Assembly: GCA_028277605.1 (NCBI GenBank)
Contig: JANQFZ010000022.1
Span: forward strand, 1 to 44,185
DNA from: Vallitaleaceae bacterium
Lineage (GTDB): Bacteria > Bacillota > Clostridia > Lachnospirales > Vallitaleaceae
DNA length: 44,185 nt
Direction of reading: 5' to 3'
Below, in pieces: positions 1 to 8,288 of the stretch. Below the pieces are notes generated by a model, which searched no databases, was not told the DNA's origin, and saw only the letters and a program-made list of their open reading frames with translations. The stretch's first letter is position 1. Each line of letters begins with the position of its first letter. The position numbers and the translations under genes are program-made.

Positions 1-275
1 AAAATATACTTATGCATATTAAATCACAATACTAATTATTATTTTACTGATAAATTTTTATATAATTTCACAAAACAATTATTATACTATACAAAAAAGA
101 GTTATACATTGCAATTTATATGCTTACACGAATTTGTGTATATATGTTGTCAGTAAAATAGTTTTAGTAAATAAATCTAACTTCATTTTAAAAGATGAAA
201 AGCAGGGAGTTGGTAGAAATTTATTGATAACGTTTAAGAGTAAATTAAGTAAAAAAAAACAAGGGAGTAAATAAT

Positions 276-731
276 ATGAAAAAAAGAATAGTATGTTTAT
301 TTTTAGTAATGGGAGTTGTACTTTCTCAAGGCGTTGTAATTAATGCTGCAGAATATTTTATATCAGAAACAGAAATAAATGATTCAATAGAACAGGCTAA
401 TCCGGTATTAGCGTTAAAAGATGATCTTACTACTGTTAATGGTACAGTTAGTAGTACAGATAATCGTGATGTATTTATGATTAGATCTTTTGCATCAGGA
501 TCAGGAGCAATGTGTTTTCGATTTGATTTTGACAAATTACAAACAGGCGCAAATATTGAGGTGCAATTCAGAGATTCGTCCAACAACCTTCTACAAATAA
601 ATAATGATGTTCAAGGTGAATTCTTATTCTTTAAAGATGATATGAAATTTGGTGATTATACCTATGTAATTATTAATAGGAATGGCAGTACTTCAGATGT
701 ACCATATAAATTATCGTGCTTCATGTTTTAA
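276..731 (+). CDS. Small secreted protein with a PPC-like beta-sandwich domain
   Basis: The 151-residue product starts with a Lys/Arg-rich tip and a hydrophobic stretch (about residues 5-24) ending near VINAAE, a normal signal peptide. The mature part begins with SETEINDSIEQAN and continues with NGTVSSTDNRDVFMI, the pattern seen in bacterial pre-peptidase C-terminal (PPC) domains (ExNDS...A, then G.v...D.D.f.i). The start is supported by AGGGAG 8 nt upstream. PPC domains usually sit as C-terminal modules of secreted enzymes; here the domain stands alone, so it is probably a free extracellular or surface beta-sandwich protein of unknown ligand. It has no catalytic motif. It is a single gene, with the next gene 300 nt downstream. 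The signal peptide is clear; the PPC assignment is an inference from the pattern. Confidence 0.7.
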   Translation: MKKRIVCLFLVMGVVLSQGVVINAAEYFISETEINDSIEQANPVLALKDDLTTVNGTVSSTDNRDVFMIRSFASGSGAMCFRFDFDKLQTGANIEVQFRDSSNNLLQINNDVQGEFLFFKDDMKFGDYTYVIINRNGSTSDVPYKLSCFMF

Positions 732-1035
732 GATGAATATGGTTTTTTAAACTAGATAATATTAGAATTCATAGATATGTATATTTTGAGGAGTATTCTA
801 TTTATATGCATATCTATATTTTTATACGAAGACTTACGAGTAAAACGAATTATAGCCTCTTGTATTAAGATATGTCTAGCCCGTTAGACTAGGAATTATA
901 TAAATGGTGGCGGTGTAAGAAATTTTGTGTATTCTCAGACCAATATATAATTGTTGATGATGAGTGGAGAAAAGTTTTTTTGAATTTCCTTGATAATGAA
1001 ATGAACTCAAGAATAACAGTGTAAGGAGTATAATA
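732..1035. other. Intergenic region with a weak dyad and a possible coding remnant
   Basis: A loose inverted repeat (ATAGATATG near 770 and CATATCTAT near 807) could end the upstream transcript but lacks a good T-tract. From 893 to 1021 the plus strand is open for 43 codons without a start codon, reading ...IIVDDEWRKVFLNFLDNEMNSRITV before a TAA that overlaps the Shine-Dalgarno of the next gene. It may be the tail of a decayed gene, but chance cannot be excluded in DNA this AT-rich. Confidence 0.25.
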
Positions 1036-2013
1036 ATGTTACCTAATAAATTAAAAAAAGGTGATAAAATAGTAGTTATTGCCCCTTCAAGAAGCTTAAA
1101 AATAGTGTCTGATAACGTTAGAAAAGTAGCGATAAAAACTCTTGAACAGATTGGGATTTCTATTCAATATGCAAGTTTTGTTGATGAATCAGATGAGTTT
1201 GGATCATCTAGTATTGAAATGAGAGTTAAAAATTTACATGATGCATTTTTGGATAGTAGTGTAAACGGTATTATTACATCAATAGGTGGGTTTAATTCTA
1301 ATCAATTGTTAGACTATATAGATTACTCTATTATTCAAAATAATCCCAAAATTATCTGTGGCTATTCTGATATAACCACGTTAAATAATGCAATATATAA
1401 AAAAACTGGATTAGTTACATATTTAGGACCGCATTTTTCAACATTTGGTATGATAAAAGGTTTAGAATATACACTTAGATATTTTACATCATGTGTAATG
1501 AATAGTAATCAATACGTAATAAAGTCTTCTGACGAGTGGAGTGATGACTTATGGTTTGAGAATCAGAGTGAAAGAAAATTTTATAAAAATAGTGGTTATA
1601 AAATAATAAATTTTGGAAATGCTGAAGGTGTTATTATAGGGGGAAATCTTTCGTCATTTAACTTATTACACGGTACCCAATATATGCCGTCATTAGAGAA
1701 TAGTATTTTAATCATAGAAGACTGTTCATTGTCATCACCAGAAATATTTGATAGACAATTACAAGCATTAATTCATCAACCATCGTTTGAATTAGTTAAG
1801 GGAATTATAATCGGAAGATTTCAACTAATGAGTAGAATGTCTGAACAGAAGTTGTATAAAATTATTAAATCTAAAAAAGCATTGAGTAAGATTCCTGTAT
1901 TAGTTAATGTGGATATAGGTCATACAACACCAATGCTTACCTTACCTATTGGTGGAAGAGCAAGAATAGAGTGTAATTCAGACAATGTTATATTTGAAAT
2001 TGATGAGCATTAA
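1036..2013 (+). CDS. S66-family LD-carboxypeptidase, MccF-like
   Basis: The 325-residue protein has the full layout of peptidase family S66. An N-terminal half opens with KGDKIVVIAPS. The nucleophile motif GYSDIT has Ser111, Glu228 lies in LIIEDCS, and His296 lies in DIGHTTPMLTLPIG. Together these make the Ser-Glu-His triad of LD-carboxypeptidase A and MccF. LdcA enzymes trim murein tetrapeptides in recycling; MccF enzymes cleave microcin C-type peptide-nucleotides and give immunity. The IGG before FNSNQLLDYID and the length fit the MccF branch as well as generic S66 enzymes, so the substrate is open. There is no signal peptide, so it is cytoplasmic. TAAGGAG lies 7-8 nt upstream of the ATG. 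It is not in an operon. No microcin biosynthesis gene is present, so an immunity role would be against foreign compounds. Confidence 0.85.
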   Translation: MLPNKLKKGDKIVVIAPSRSLKIVSDNVRKVAIKTLEQIGISIQYASFVDESDEFGSSSIEMRVKNLHDAFLDSSVNGIITSIGGFNSNQLLDYIDYSIIQNNPKIICGYSDITTLNNAIYKKTGLVTYLGPHFSTFGMIKGLEYTLRYFTSCVMNSNQYVIKSSDEWSDDLWFENQSERKFYKNSGYKIINFGNAEGVIIGGNLSSFNLLHGTQYMPSLENSILIIEDCSLSSPEIFDRQLQALIHQPSFELVKGIIIGRFQLMSRMSEQKLYKIIKSKKALSKIPVLVNVDIGHTTPMLTLPIGGRARIECNSDNVIFEIDEH

Positions 2014-2537
2014 TTTCAAAATATTCATATCACATACTTTGACATAACAAATATTATCTTAATCCACGGTAGTGTGAGACTAAGTATGTAAAATCCCATC
2101 CTAACTATGTATGCTGGGGTGGCTATTCTTATGTTTCTTTTGTAATATTCCCATAATTTCACTCAAATAAGATACTACTATCTTTGTACATCATTTTTGG
2201 AGTACAAGTTTTTTAAGTGTAATATCTAGGGAAGCTCCCATAATATCCTGTGATGTTTTTAGCTTTTTATTTAGCTTTTAGCAAGGTTGGAAATTTTTTA
2301 CACACTTTCTATGACAGTCTCTTTTTTAAGACGCTTAAATATCAGCTGGTTATCCCAAGTAGACATAAATCAAAAGCTGAAATGAAAGTTCTTATTAACG
2401 ACTACTAGAAAGCTATTATCCAAAAGAAAGGCATCATACCTCTCTAGGAATGACGCCTCTACAATCATGGAGATGTATCTTAACTTATTGTCACATTTTT
2501 TGTTGCATCCCCAATATGATAAAATAATACTCAGTTT
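2014..2537. other. Intergenic region with possible degraded coding sequence
   Basis: No intact gene is seen. A weak hairpin (CCATCC / GGGTGG around 2097-2124) may end the MccF-like gene. From about 2331 the plus strand reads LVIPSRHKSKAEMKVLINDY, then stop, KAIIQKKGIIPL, stop, and further broken pieces to about 2515, which resembles a protein tail interrupted by several stops. A sequence like an insertion-sequence end (TTTACACACTTTCTATGACA, about 2298-2317) precedes it. This is weak evidence for decayed mobile or foreign DNA. Confidence 0.2.
2421..2458 (-). terminator. Rho-independent terminator for the DUF2164 gene
   Basis: On the minus strand AGGCGTCAT (2458-2450) pairs with ATGATGCCT (2437-2429) with one G-T wobble and is followed by TTTCTTTT. 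It lies about 80 nt past the stop codon of the gene ending at 2538. Confidence 0.6.
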
Positions 2538-2768
2538 TCACTTATACAGCATATCATAATCTATTTCAATATCTTCAAGCCTTTGGGTAATCCACTTCTT
2601 TGTTTGATCTAAAGATTTATTATGTATGTAAACCCCTAATATATTAATAAAAAAATCTAAAACCTTACCAGCAGCAATAATACCTATATCTTCATCTCTT
2701 TCATTTTGAAAAAAATTCTGTATCTCTTTAATTAACTTGTTTCTCTCTTCCAAGTTTAAGTTGAACAT
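2538..2768 (-). CDS. DUF2164 family protein
   Basis: This 76-residue protein matches the pattern I associate with DUF2164: an opening like L..EERNKLIKEIQNFFQNE, then ERDEDIGIIAAGKVLDFF, then a GVYIHNKSLDQTKKWI segment and a C-terminal helix rich in acidic residues. It has no signal peptide or membrane segment and should be a small cytoplasmic helical protein. The function of the family is unknown. GAGGAG lies about 9 nt upstream of the ATG. A terminator follows at 2421-2458, so it is probably monocistronic. Confidence 0.7.
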   Translation of the reverse strand: MFNLNLEERNKLIKEIQNFFQNERDEDIGIIAAGKVLDFFINILGVYIHNKSLDQTKKWITQRLEDIEIDYDMLYK

Positions 2769-3116
2769 TCCCCGTTGCTCCTCTCGTTCTTGTTCTTTGG
2801 TTACTTCATTTATCCTAATAAGCTATATAGCATAGGCTTTATATGTGGTTCTTAAACACTTAATACTTATCGCTTTTACGCACTTCCCTTATTTTCAAAT
2901 GAAGAAAAGTCTCCATATCATCCAATAATTTTATTACTGAATGCTCTGTAATTCTTCGCCTATAATTTCTTTGCAAATATCTATACTTAATCTTATCTTT
3001 CAATTTCAAGTCAGAAGCACCTTCTGTGTCTTTTACTAATAGTATATTATTAGAATCAATACTATGGAACTACAAATAACAAAAAAGTAAGACGAGCAAT
3101 GTAAGATGAACTTAAT
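2769..3116. other. Intergenic region holding an open but start-less minus-strand frame
   Basis: Apart from the 69-codon frame listed separately (2860-3069) I see no gene or strong regulatory signal. The segment directly upstream of the DUF2164 gene should hold its promoter, but no good -35/-10 pair stands out. Confidence 0.3.
2860..3069 (-). pseudogene. Probable 3' remnant of an unknown gene
   Basis: The minus strand is open for 69 codons, ending at TAA (2862-2860). It is bounded upstream by a TAG at 3072-3070, so no ATG, GTG or TTG near the 5' end could start the whole frame. The translation has a natural, charged, helical composition: DTEGASDLKLKDKIKYRYLQ, then RNYRRRITEHSVIKLLDDME, then TFLHLKIREVRKSDKY. 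This looks like a real protein tail whose 5' part was lost or frameshifted. It lies 47 nt downstream of the unknown 183-residue gene on the same strand. I do not recognise the family. Internal TTG or ATG starts are possible but lack a ribosome site. Confidence 0.35.
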
Positions 3117-3668
3117 TTAATCCAACATAGATACAGGCATAGTCGTTTTCATCCTTTTAAGAAAAATAGAATCAAAAACCGCCTGTTCAAAATAGTCTGA
3201 GTTAAAGCAGTTTTCTAAGTACCCTCTTCTAAATGCTTCAAATATCTCATCCACATCTTTTACAAAACCAATGCCTACTTCTATATCATAGGTACTTAAA
3301 AACTCTTTAAAAAATGATTCTGTAATATCATCGCCTGAACAAGTAAATATAAGCTTATAAGCCATTTCCTTCTGCTTTTTATTCATAAGTATTCCTAATA
3401 TAGAAGGTTGCCTTCTATTCTGTATAGGAAAAACTGCACATGGAATATGGCGAGATTGCAGTTTCTTTTCAAAGGCTTGTACAGCTTCTTTATGGTCTAC
3501 CTTTTCTATACATCCAAGGTTGGTATCCATCATCACTAGAATTTGTTGTGACTGGAAGAATGTTCTAAGTAAACCGTACCGATAGCTTTGGAAATCTTTA
3601 ATCTTATAATAATCAATAAAAGTTAAATCTTGTTTGTTATCTCTTTTTATTCTTACCTTCTCTTTCAT
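3117..3668 (-). CDS. Unknown cytoplasmic protein next to trmB
   Basis: I do not recognise this 183-residue protein. It has no signal peptide or membrane segment, a basic N-terminus (MKEKVRIKRDNKQDLTF), a mixed alpha/beta middle with ILVMMDTNLGCIEK and AFEKKLQSRHIPCAVFPIQN, and a helical C-terminus. The alternating hydrophobic strands and helices suggest a compact alpha/beta fold. AGGAGG lies 7 nt before the ATG. It follows trmB by 66 nt on the same strand with no terminator visible in the gap, so the two are probably co-transcribed. That suggests, but does not prove, a link to translation or RNA modification. Confidence 0.6.
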   Translation of the reverse strand: MKEKVRIKRDNKQDLTFIDYYKIKDFQSYRYGLLRTFFQSQQILVMMDTNLGCIEKVDHKEAVQAFEKKLQSRHIPCAVFPIQNRRQPSILGILMNKKQKEMAYKLIFTCSGDDITESFFKEFLSTYDIEVGIGFVKDVDEIFEAFRRGYLENCFNSDYFEQAVFDSIFLKRMKTTMPVSMLD

Positions 3669-3734
3669 CCATACTCCTCCTATTTACTTATACATCTCTA
3701 TACTATTTTTATGATTTCTATAACTATCAATTAA

Positions 3735-4382
3735 CTATTCTTCGTTAATAGAAGCCTTTAGCCTGCAAATAGGAATCCCTTGATGTACAAAGTTTTCTTC
3801 ATATTCTGTCATAATATTATCATCAGCATACGAACTATTGTGGAGGTCATTGGTTATCTCTCTTACATACCAATTCATCTCACTTAACTGTTCAATACTA
3901 TAATCAAAAAGGTGAATATTATCTGTTTTGAGCTGCAAACTGCCCCGTTTAGAGAGGAGTGTCCTATATATTTCTAGAAACTTTTTATGAGTTAATCTTC
4001 TTTTATCGTGTCGTTCCTTAGGCCATGGATCTGAAAAATTGAGATAAATTCCATCAATTTCTCCATGTTCAAAAACATTGAAGAGTCCTTCCGCATCCAT
4101 TCTAATAACAACAAGATGCTCAAAGTCCTTGTACTGATCTATCTTCTTAAGACCTCTAACCAGTACATTCGTAAATTTTTCAATGCCTATATAATTGATC
4201 CCTCTGTTTTGGTGAGCTAAAGATGTAATAAACTGTCCTTTTCCCATACCTATTTCAATATGTATTGGATTTTCATTATTAAAGTAAGCATGCCATCTGC
4301 CTTTATAGTCTTCTGGGTTTGTTATCACATGAGAATGCCTGTTTAAAGTCTCATGTGCTCCTGGTATATTTCTTAGTCTCAT
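3735..4382 (-). CDS. trmB: tRNA (guanine-N7)-methyltransferase TrmB
   Basis: The 215-residue protein is a complete TrmB. It transfers a methyl group from S-adenosylmethionine to N7 of G46 in the variable loop of tRNAs. The Rossmann SAM-binding motif HIEIGMGKGQF is at residues 41-51, with GIEKF at 66-70 following as the acidic ribose-binding strand. The diagnostic TrmB block LNFSDPWPKERHDKRRL is at 114-130, with the catalytic Asp in DPWPK. The C-terminal TEYEENF is also typical. It begins MRLRNIPGA as bacterial TrmB proteins do, with AAGGAAG upstream. It is cytoplasmic and housekeeping, and heads a short minus-strand unit with the unknown gene that follows. Confidence 0.96.
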   Translation of the reverse strand: MRLRNIPGAHETLNRHSHVITNPEDYKGRWHAYFNNENPIHIEIGMGKGQFITSLAHQNRGINYIGIEKFTNVLVRGLKKIDQYKDFEHLVVIRMDAEGLFNVFEHGEIDGIYLNFSDPWPKERHDKRRLTHKKFLEIYRTLLSKRGSLQLKTDNIHLFDYSIEQLSEMNWYVREITNDLHNSSYADDNIMTEYEENFVHQGIPICRLKASINEE

Positions 4383-4920
4383 CGTTAGATATCTTCCTTT
4401 ATTGTAGGTTAATGTACTTATATTATTAAGTTTGTTAATGCTTTGTTTCTTGATTGTTTCTCCACATATTCTAAAGTAAAGTTGGTTATTAAATAGAAAA
4501 AGTAATTTCCTATGAATAATTTTACACCAAACGCATATAAAATGAAAAGTAAAATTTTTGCTTTTTAATGTAATCCCAATTTATTTCATAGAATTTTATA
4601 TACTCATCTCAATACAATGTAGAAAACTTTAAATCGTATTCTTTTAATAAGTTCCATCTTATATGAGATACTAAAATAATCAAAAACATGGTATTATATA
4701 TAAGTGATTAGCCATAAATAATAAGTGTTAATCAACAGTTGAGGTTAATGGGGGATGTTGGATATTAGTAAACTTATATATTGAATAGATTATACAAAAA
4801 ATTAAATTCTTGAGTATCCTGCACTCTACATGTAGTTGTTAAAGTTTTTAGTTACAGTAAATGCCACCAATTATCATGTCATCATTATTATAAATCTTGA
4901 TTTATGTTAGGAGAAAAGCA
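4383..4920. other. 538-nt AT-rich intergenic region
   Basis: This holds the divergent upstream regions of trmB and the small membrane protein. I see no intact gene. A 10-bp palindrome CTACATGTAG lies near 4827, but I found no convincing -35/-10 pair with 17-nt spacing for either gene. Confidence 0.3.
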
Positions 4921-5268
4921 ATGATAATTAATAAAAAAAAGGCATACCTTGATATACTTAGAAGATATCGTAAAACGATTCTATATTCCATTGCTCACGC
5001 TTTTTCAATTGGATTTGCTTATTCCTTATGGACTGCTACTTATACATTAACTAATATTTCAAACGGAGACTATCCAGGTATGCCTAAAGAACTTATACAA
5101 GAAAAATACAATGAGGCAGCACCAATTGTGATAACTCATTCAGTCATTAAATGTATAGTCATTATGTTGGTTTTATTATTTCCACTTCTGATTTATAGAT
5201 TTAAAATTAAGCATAATATAAATTTATTCTATGAGCTAAAAAAATACATAAAAAGCAGAAAATGCTAA
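4921..5268 (+). CDS. Small membrane protein with two transmembrane helices
   Basis: This 115-residue product starts at 4921 rather than at the upstream in-frame ATG (4897), because TTAGGAG lies 7 nt before the second ATG and covers the first codons. A basic N-terminus (KKKAYLDILRRYRKT) leads into a helix about ILYSIAHAFSIGFAYSLW. An outward loop follows with GDYPGMPKELIQEKYNEAAP, then a second helix about IKCIVIMLVLLFPLLIY and a basic tail. By the positive-inside rule both ends are cytoplasmic. I do not recognise the family. A strong terminator follows immediately, so it is a single-gene unit. Confidence 0.6.
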   Translation: MIINKKKAYLDILRRYRKTILYSIAHAFSIGFAYSLWTATYTLTNISNGDYPGMPKELIQEKYNEAAPIVITHSVIKCIVIMLVLLFPLLIYRFKIKHNINLFYELKKYIKSRKC

Positions 5269-5283
5269 CTCTATCAATTTAAT

Positions 5284-5335
5284 AAAAGTCGTCGTAGTTA
5301 ATCAACACTATTTATCTATTGACGACTTTTTTTGT
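5284..5335 (+). terminator. Strong intrinsic terminator after the small membrane protein
   Basis: AAAAGTCGTC (5284-5293) and GACGACTTTT (5321-5330) form a perfect 10-bp stem running into an uninterrupted T-tract on the plus strand, 16 nt past the stop codon. Confidence 0.85.
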
Positions 5336-5423
5336 TTTATCTTCATAGCATCTTATCCAAGTATTATACATATTTTGATTTACGTTTCAACGGTAAAACC
5401 TAATAATTAATGTTGTGCCTACC

Positions 5424-5456
5424 AAAAAAATAAGCTCGGAATTTCATCCGAGCTTT
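5424..5456 (-). terminator. Strong intrinsic terminator for the YesL-like gene
   Basis: AAGCTCGGA (5432-5440) and TCCGAGCTT (5447-5455) make a perfect 9-bp stem with a 6-nt loop. On the minus strand it is followed by ATTTTTTT (5431-5424). It lies 130 nt past the stop of the gene ending at 5586. Confidence 0.8.
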
Positions 5457-5585
5457 TAGAGAGATTGAGAGATAATAGTTATAGGAAACTATAAAGTTTT
5501 TAGGGGTATATAATAGTTATACACGATCAGTATGACATAACCATAATAAAACCATGACATTTTGCAAACATTTTCCTTGTTAACC

Positions 5586-6221
5586 TTATTCTTCATGAAA
5601 GGTCGTAAGCTTTTCCTTAGATACGTATTTAGGCAGTACGATACCTATAATTAATCGAGAAATCATATAGCCGCTACCACTCACTGCTATAATAGCAAAA
5701 ACAGCATGTACATTGATAATTAGTAGTGCAAAAACAATATAGATAGAAACGCAGGTAATAGAAGTCAAAAAATGCTTATGCGCAAGTAGGAGGGATTTAA
5801 CAAAAAGATCCTTAATGGACAGCTCTAATTTTGCTAACAAAGGAAATATATAAATCGTAATAAAAACCAGCTCAACTAAGACAAAATAGTGAATGATAAT
5901 AACCAATAAGTTGTTAGACTTCAAAATATCCATGACATAAAAATTAAAAGCAATCAGAGAATAGCCTAGAGCTAAGATAATCCAAATAATTGTAGCTTGT
6001 TTAATATTAAGCTTAAAGCTTTTCATATAGTTTCTTAGTAAGTAGCCCCTGCCGTGAATAACTGTTTTATCCATCGTATAGTATAAGGCAGTCGTACTTA
6101 TTCCAAGCGTTAATCCTAGACCTAAAACAGAACCGATCACCCATAATATATTAAGCATTAAAATATCAAAAAGCTTTGTACCAAAATCATAAAAAGAGCC
6201 TTCTATATTAAATAACTTCAT
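5586..6221 (-). CDS. YesL-like (DUF624) membrane protein
   Basis: The 211-residue protein begins MKLFNIEGSFYDFGTKLFD followed by a hydrophobic helix with LNILWVIGSVLGLGL, the signature opening of the YesL/DUF624 family. About five or six membrane helices follow, with the polar segment TTALYYTMDKTVIHGRGYLL between the first two. The family is common beside YesM/YesN regulators and CUT1 sugar transporters; its biochemical role is unknown, and an accessory role to the transporter is usually assumed. GAGGTG lies 7 nt before the ATG. It is transcribed divergently from the kinase gene and ends in its own strong terminator, so it is probably a single-gene unit in the alpha-galactoside locus. Confidence 0.85.
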   Translation of the reverse strand: MKLFNIEGSFYDFGTKLFDILMLNILWVIGSVLGLGLTLGISTTALYYTMDKTVIHGRGYLLRNYMKSFKLNIKQATIIWIILALGYSLIAFNFYVMDILKSNNLLVIIIHYFVLVELVFITIYIFPLLAKLELSIKDLFVKSLLLAHKHFLTSITCVSIYIVFALLIINVHAVFAIIAVSGSGYMISRLIIGIVLPKYVSKEKLTTFHEE

Positions 6222-6392
6222 TTTCTTTCACCTCTTAATTGTTCTTATTGGATTCTAATGCTATAAGGATCATGAAAGATATCTTTATCTAATGGAATAA
6301 TAATTATATCAAAAGTTACAACCAATAGATAGTGATAGGTTTTCTTTTTTTGAAATGTGCATGGTTTATTTTGAATTTTACACGCGTTCCCT

Positions 6393-6421
6393 TTGTGACG
6401 CTTAAATAATCATGTTATAAT
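6393..6421 (+). promoter_or_regulatory. Predicted promoter of the yesM/yesN-like pair
   Basis: TTGTGA (6393-6398), a 17-nt spacer and TATAAT (6416-6421), preceded by TG one base upstream (an extended -10, TGTTATAAT). It reads towards the kinase gene and would start transcription near 6428. Confidence 0.7.
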
Positions 6422-6515
6422 ATTAGTATTATTATTACTATTAATACCATTAAACCTCATCAATGTAGTAATGAATATGGCTATCGATTCAACGACATTA
6501 AAAAAGGCGGCAGAT

Positions 6516-8288
6516 ATGTTTAAAAAACTGAAACGTTCCTTTGGTGATTTACCAATAAAGCATAAAATAATGGTCTTTTATCTTCCACTGAGCTTAATCC
6601 CAATATTACTTTTTGCTATTGTATCCAACAATATTTATAGAAATACAATCATTAATAGAACCTTTAATAGTGCCATGGATAACAGCGTGCTTATTATTAA
6701 TCAGGTAGAAGATGTTTTACAGGATGCAGAAAACTGTGCCAACCGATTGACCATCAATATCAATACAGTGGTTCAACGTTACATCACAGATGGAACACCT
6801 ACCCAACGACTGTCTCTTTACAATGCCCTATCCAATGAGCTAAGCTTCAGTTTACTTATTTTCGATGGTATAGACTCTATAGCTTTTATTGACACCAATC
6901 ACAGCGTGTATTCTACTCATGCACAGCTCCATGATAATAATCAATCCGCATACGATAGCTCCATGATGCAGCAGCTTGAACAAACAACAGGGAAGAATCT
7001 TTGGTTTGAAATGGAAAAAAGAAATTATTTGACTAGAGATCCGTCTACACCTGTCCTAACCCTCGGTAAAAAGGTCATTCAGATTAAGACAGGCAAAACA
7101 CTTGGCTATCTTTTTGTTAATCTAAGAGAAGATACATTATCGACTATATTTGAACATCAATACAGTACTTATTCTATCGTTGATGATAATCAACGGGTCA
7201 TTGCTTCTAATTTAGAAGACTATCTTCTTAAGCCTGTAGCCAACTCAAGGGTTGTGTCCTTACTTAAAACCTTTAAAAATTATTCTGGTATCCAGCACAT
7301 TGATAAAAGAGATATGCTGTTAACCATCTTACCCTTTAATACCATGCAGTGGAAGCTGATTGGTACAGCAATGATGTCTGATATGACGAAGGATCTCTCG
7401 CAGTTAACGATCATTATGATCCTCTTTATCATCGCTGCTATAATCTCTCAGATGCTAGGAAGCCGTCTATTATCCTATGTTATAATCACTCCTTTAAGCC
7501 AATTAGCCTATGGCATGAAAAAGATAGGTCAAGGCTCTTTTGATATTACGTTTAAGGTCAACACAAAGGATGAAACTGGTGTTTTAGCTTGTGGATTTAA
7601 TAAAATGGCTCATAAAATAAAAGAACTGCTGAACAAAGTGAAGAAGGAACAGAAGAAAAAACGCGAATATGAATTAGCCTTAATTCAAGAACAGATTAAG
7701 CCCCATTTTCTATATAACTGCTTAGATGTAATCTATACCTTAGTAGAAATGGGTAGAAACAAAGATGCTGGTAGAGCAACCAAAGCTCTTGCCGATTATT
7801 ATAGAGTAACCTTAAGTAAGGGCAGAGATATCATTACTATTGAAGAAGAAATTAAAAATGTTAAAGATTATCTTGCCTTACAGCAAATTCGTTATTATGA
7901 CGTTTTTGAATACAATATTAGCATTGATGCCTGTATCCTAAATAAAAAGATAATTAAGCTTACTTTACAGCCTATTGTTGAAAACGCCATTTATCACGGC
8001 TTAAAGCCAAGCGGTACCTTCGGAAAAATAACCCTATCAGGTACATTGGAAGCAGATGCTATACGTATTATCGTTAAAGATAATGGTGTTGGTATCCCAA
8101 AAAAAATATTAGATAACTTATTAACCAACACAACACAAAAAACCCATTATGGATTATATAGTGTTCAAGATAGAATAAAATTGTTTTTTGGAAAAACATA
8201 TGGGCTAACCATTAAAAGCAAAGAAGGCGAAGGCACTGAAGTAATTCTTACTTTACCTATCGACTACGAGGTGACATTAGATGATTAA
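6516..8288 (+). CDS. YesM-type sensor histidine kinase
   Basis: With the start at 6516 the protein has 590 residues. There is a membrane helix at about 20-36, an extracellular Cache-like sensor region at about 37-295, a second helix at about 299-315, a HAMP domain at about 320-375, and a His_kinase domain with QEQIKPHFLYNCLD (phospho-acceptor His397). A HATPase domain follows with PIVENAIYHG (N box) and KDNGVGIP (G box). This is the LytS/YesM class that senses extracellular carbohydrate-related signals. The ATG at 6471 has no ribosome site, whereas AAGGCGG lies 5 nt before 6516, so I prefer the latter; the longer form cannot be excluded. The stop overlaps the regulator gene by 8 nt, so the two are translationally coupled. 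It probably controls the alpha-galactoside genes. Confidence 0.92.
   Translation: MFKKLKRSFGDLPIKHKIMVFYLPLSLIPILLFAIVSNNIYRNTIINRTFNSAMDNSVLIINQVEDVLQDAENCANRLTININTVVQRYITDGTPTQRLSLYNALSNELSFSLLIFDGIDSIAFIDTNHSVYSTHAQLHDNNQSAYDSSMMQQLEQTTGKNLWFEMEKRNYLTRDPSTPVLTLGKKVIQIKTGKTLGYLFVNLREDTLSTIFEHQYSTYSIVDDNQRVIASNLEDYLLKPVANSRVVSLLKTFKNYSGIQHIDKRDMLLTILPFNTMQWKLIGTAMMSDMTKDLSQLTIIMILFIIAAIISQMLGSRLLSYVIITPLSQLAYGMKKIGQGSFDITFKVNTKDETGVLACGFNKMAHKIKELLNKVKKEQKKKREYELALIQEQIKPHFLYNCLDVIYTLVEMGRNKDAGRATKALADYYRVTLSKGRDIITIEEEIKNVKDYLALQQIRYYDVFEYNISIDACILNKKIIKLTLQPIVENAIYHGLKPSGTFGKITLSGTLEADAIRIIVKDNGVGIPKKILDNLLTNTTQKTHYGLYSVQDRIKLFFGKTYGLTIKSKEGEGTEVILTLPIDYEVTLDD

Noticed and set aside
326..586. 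Minus-strand 86-codon frame inside the PPC-like gene
   Set aside because: It is fully antisense to a gene with a signal peptide and ribosome site, has no ribosome site of its own, and its translation shows no recognisable domain.
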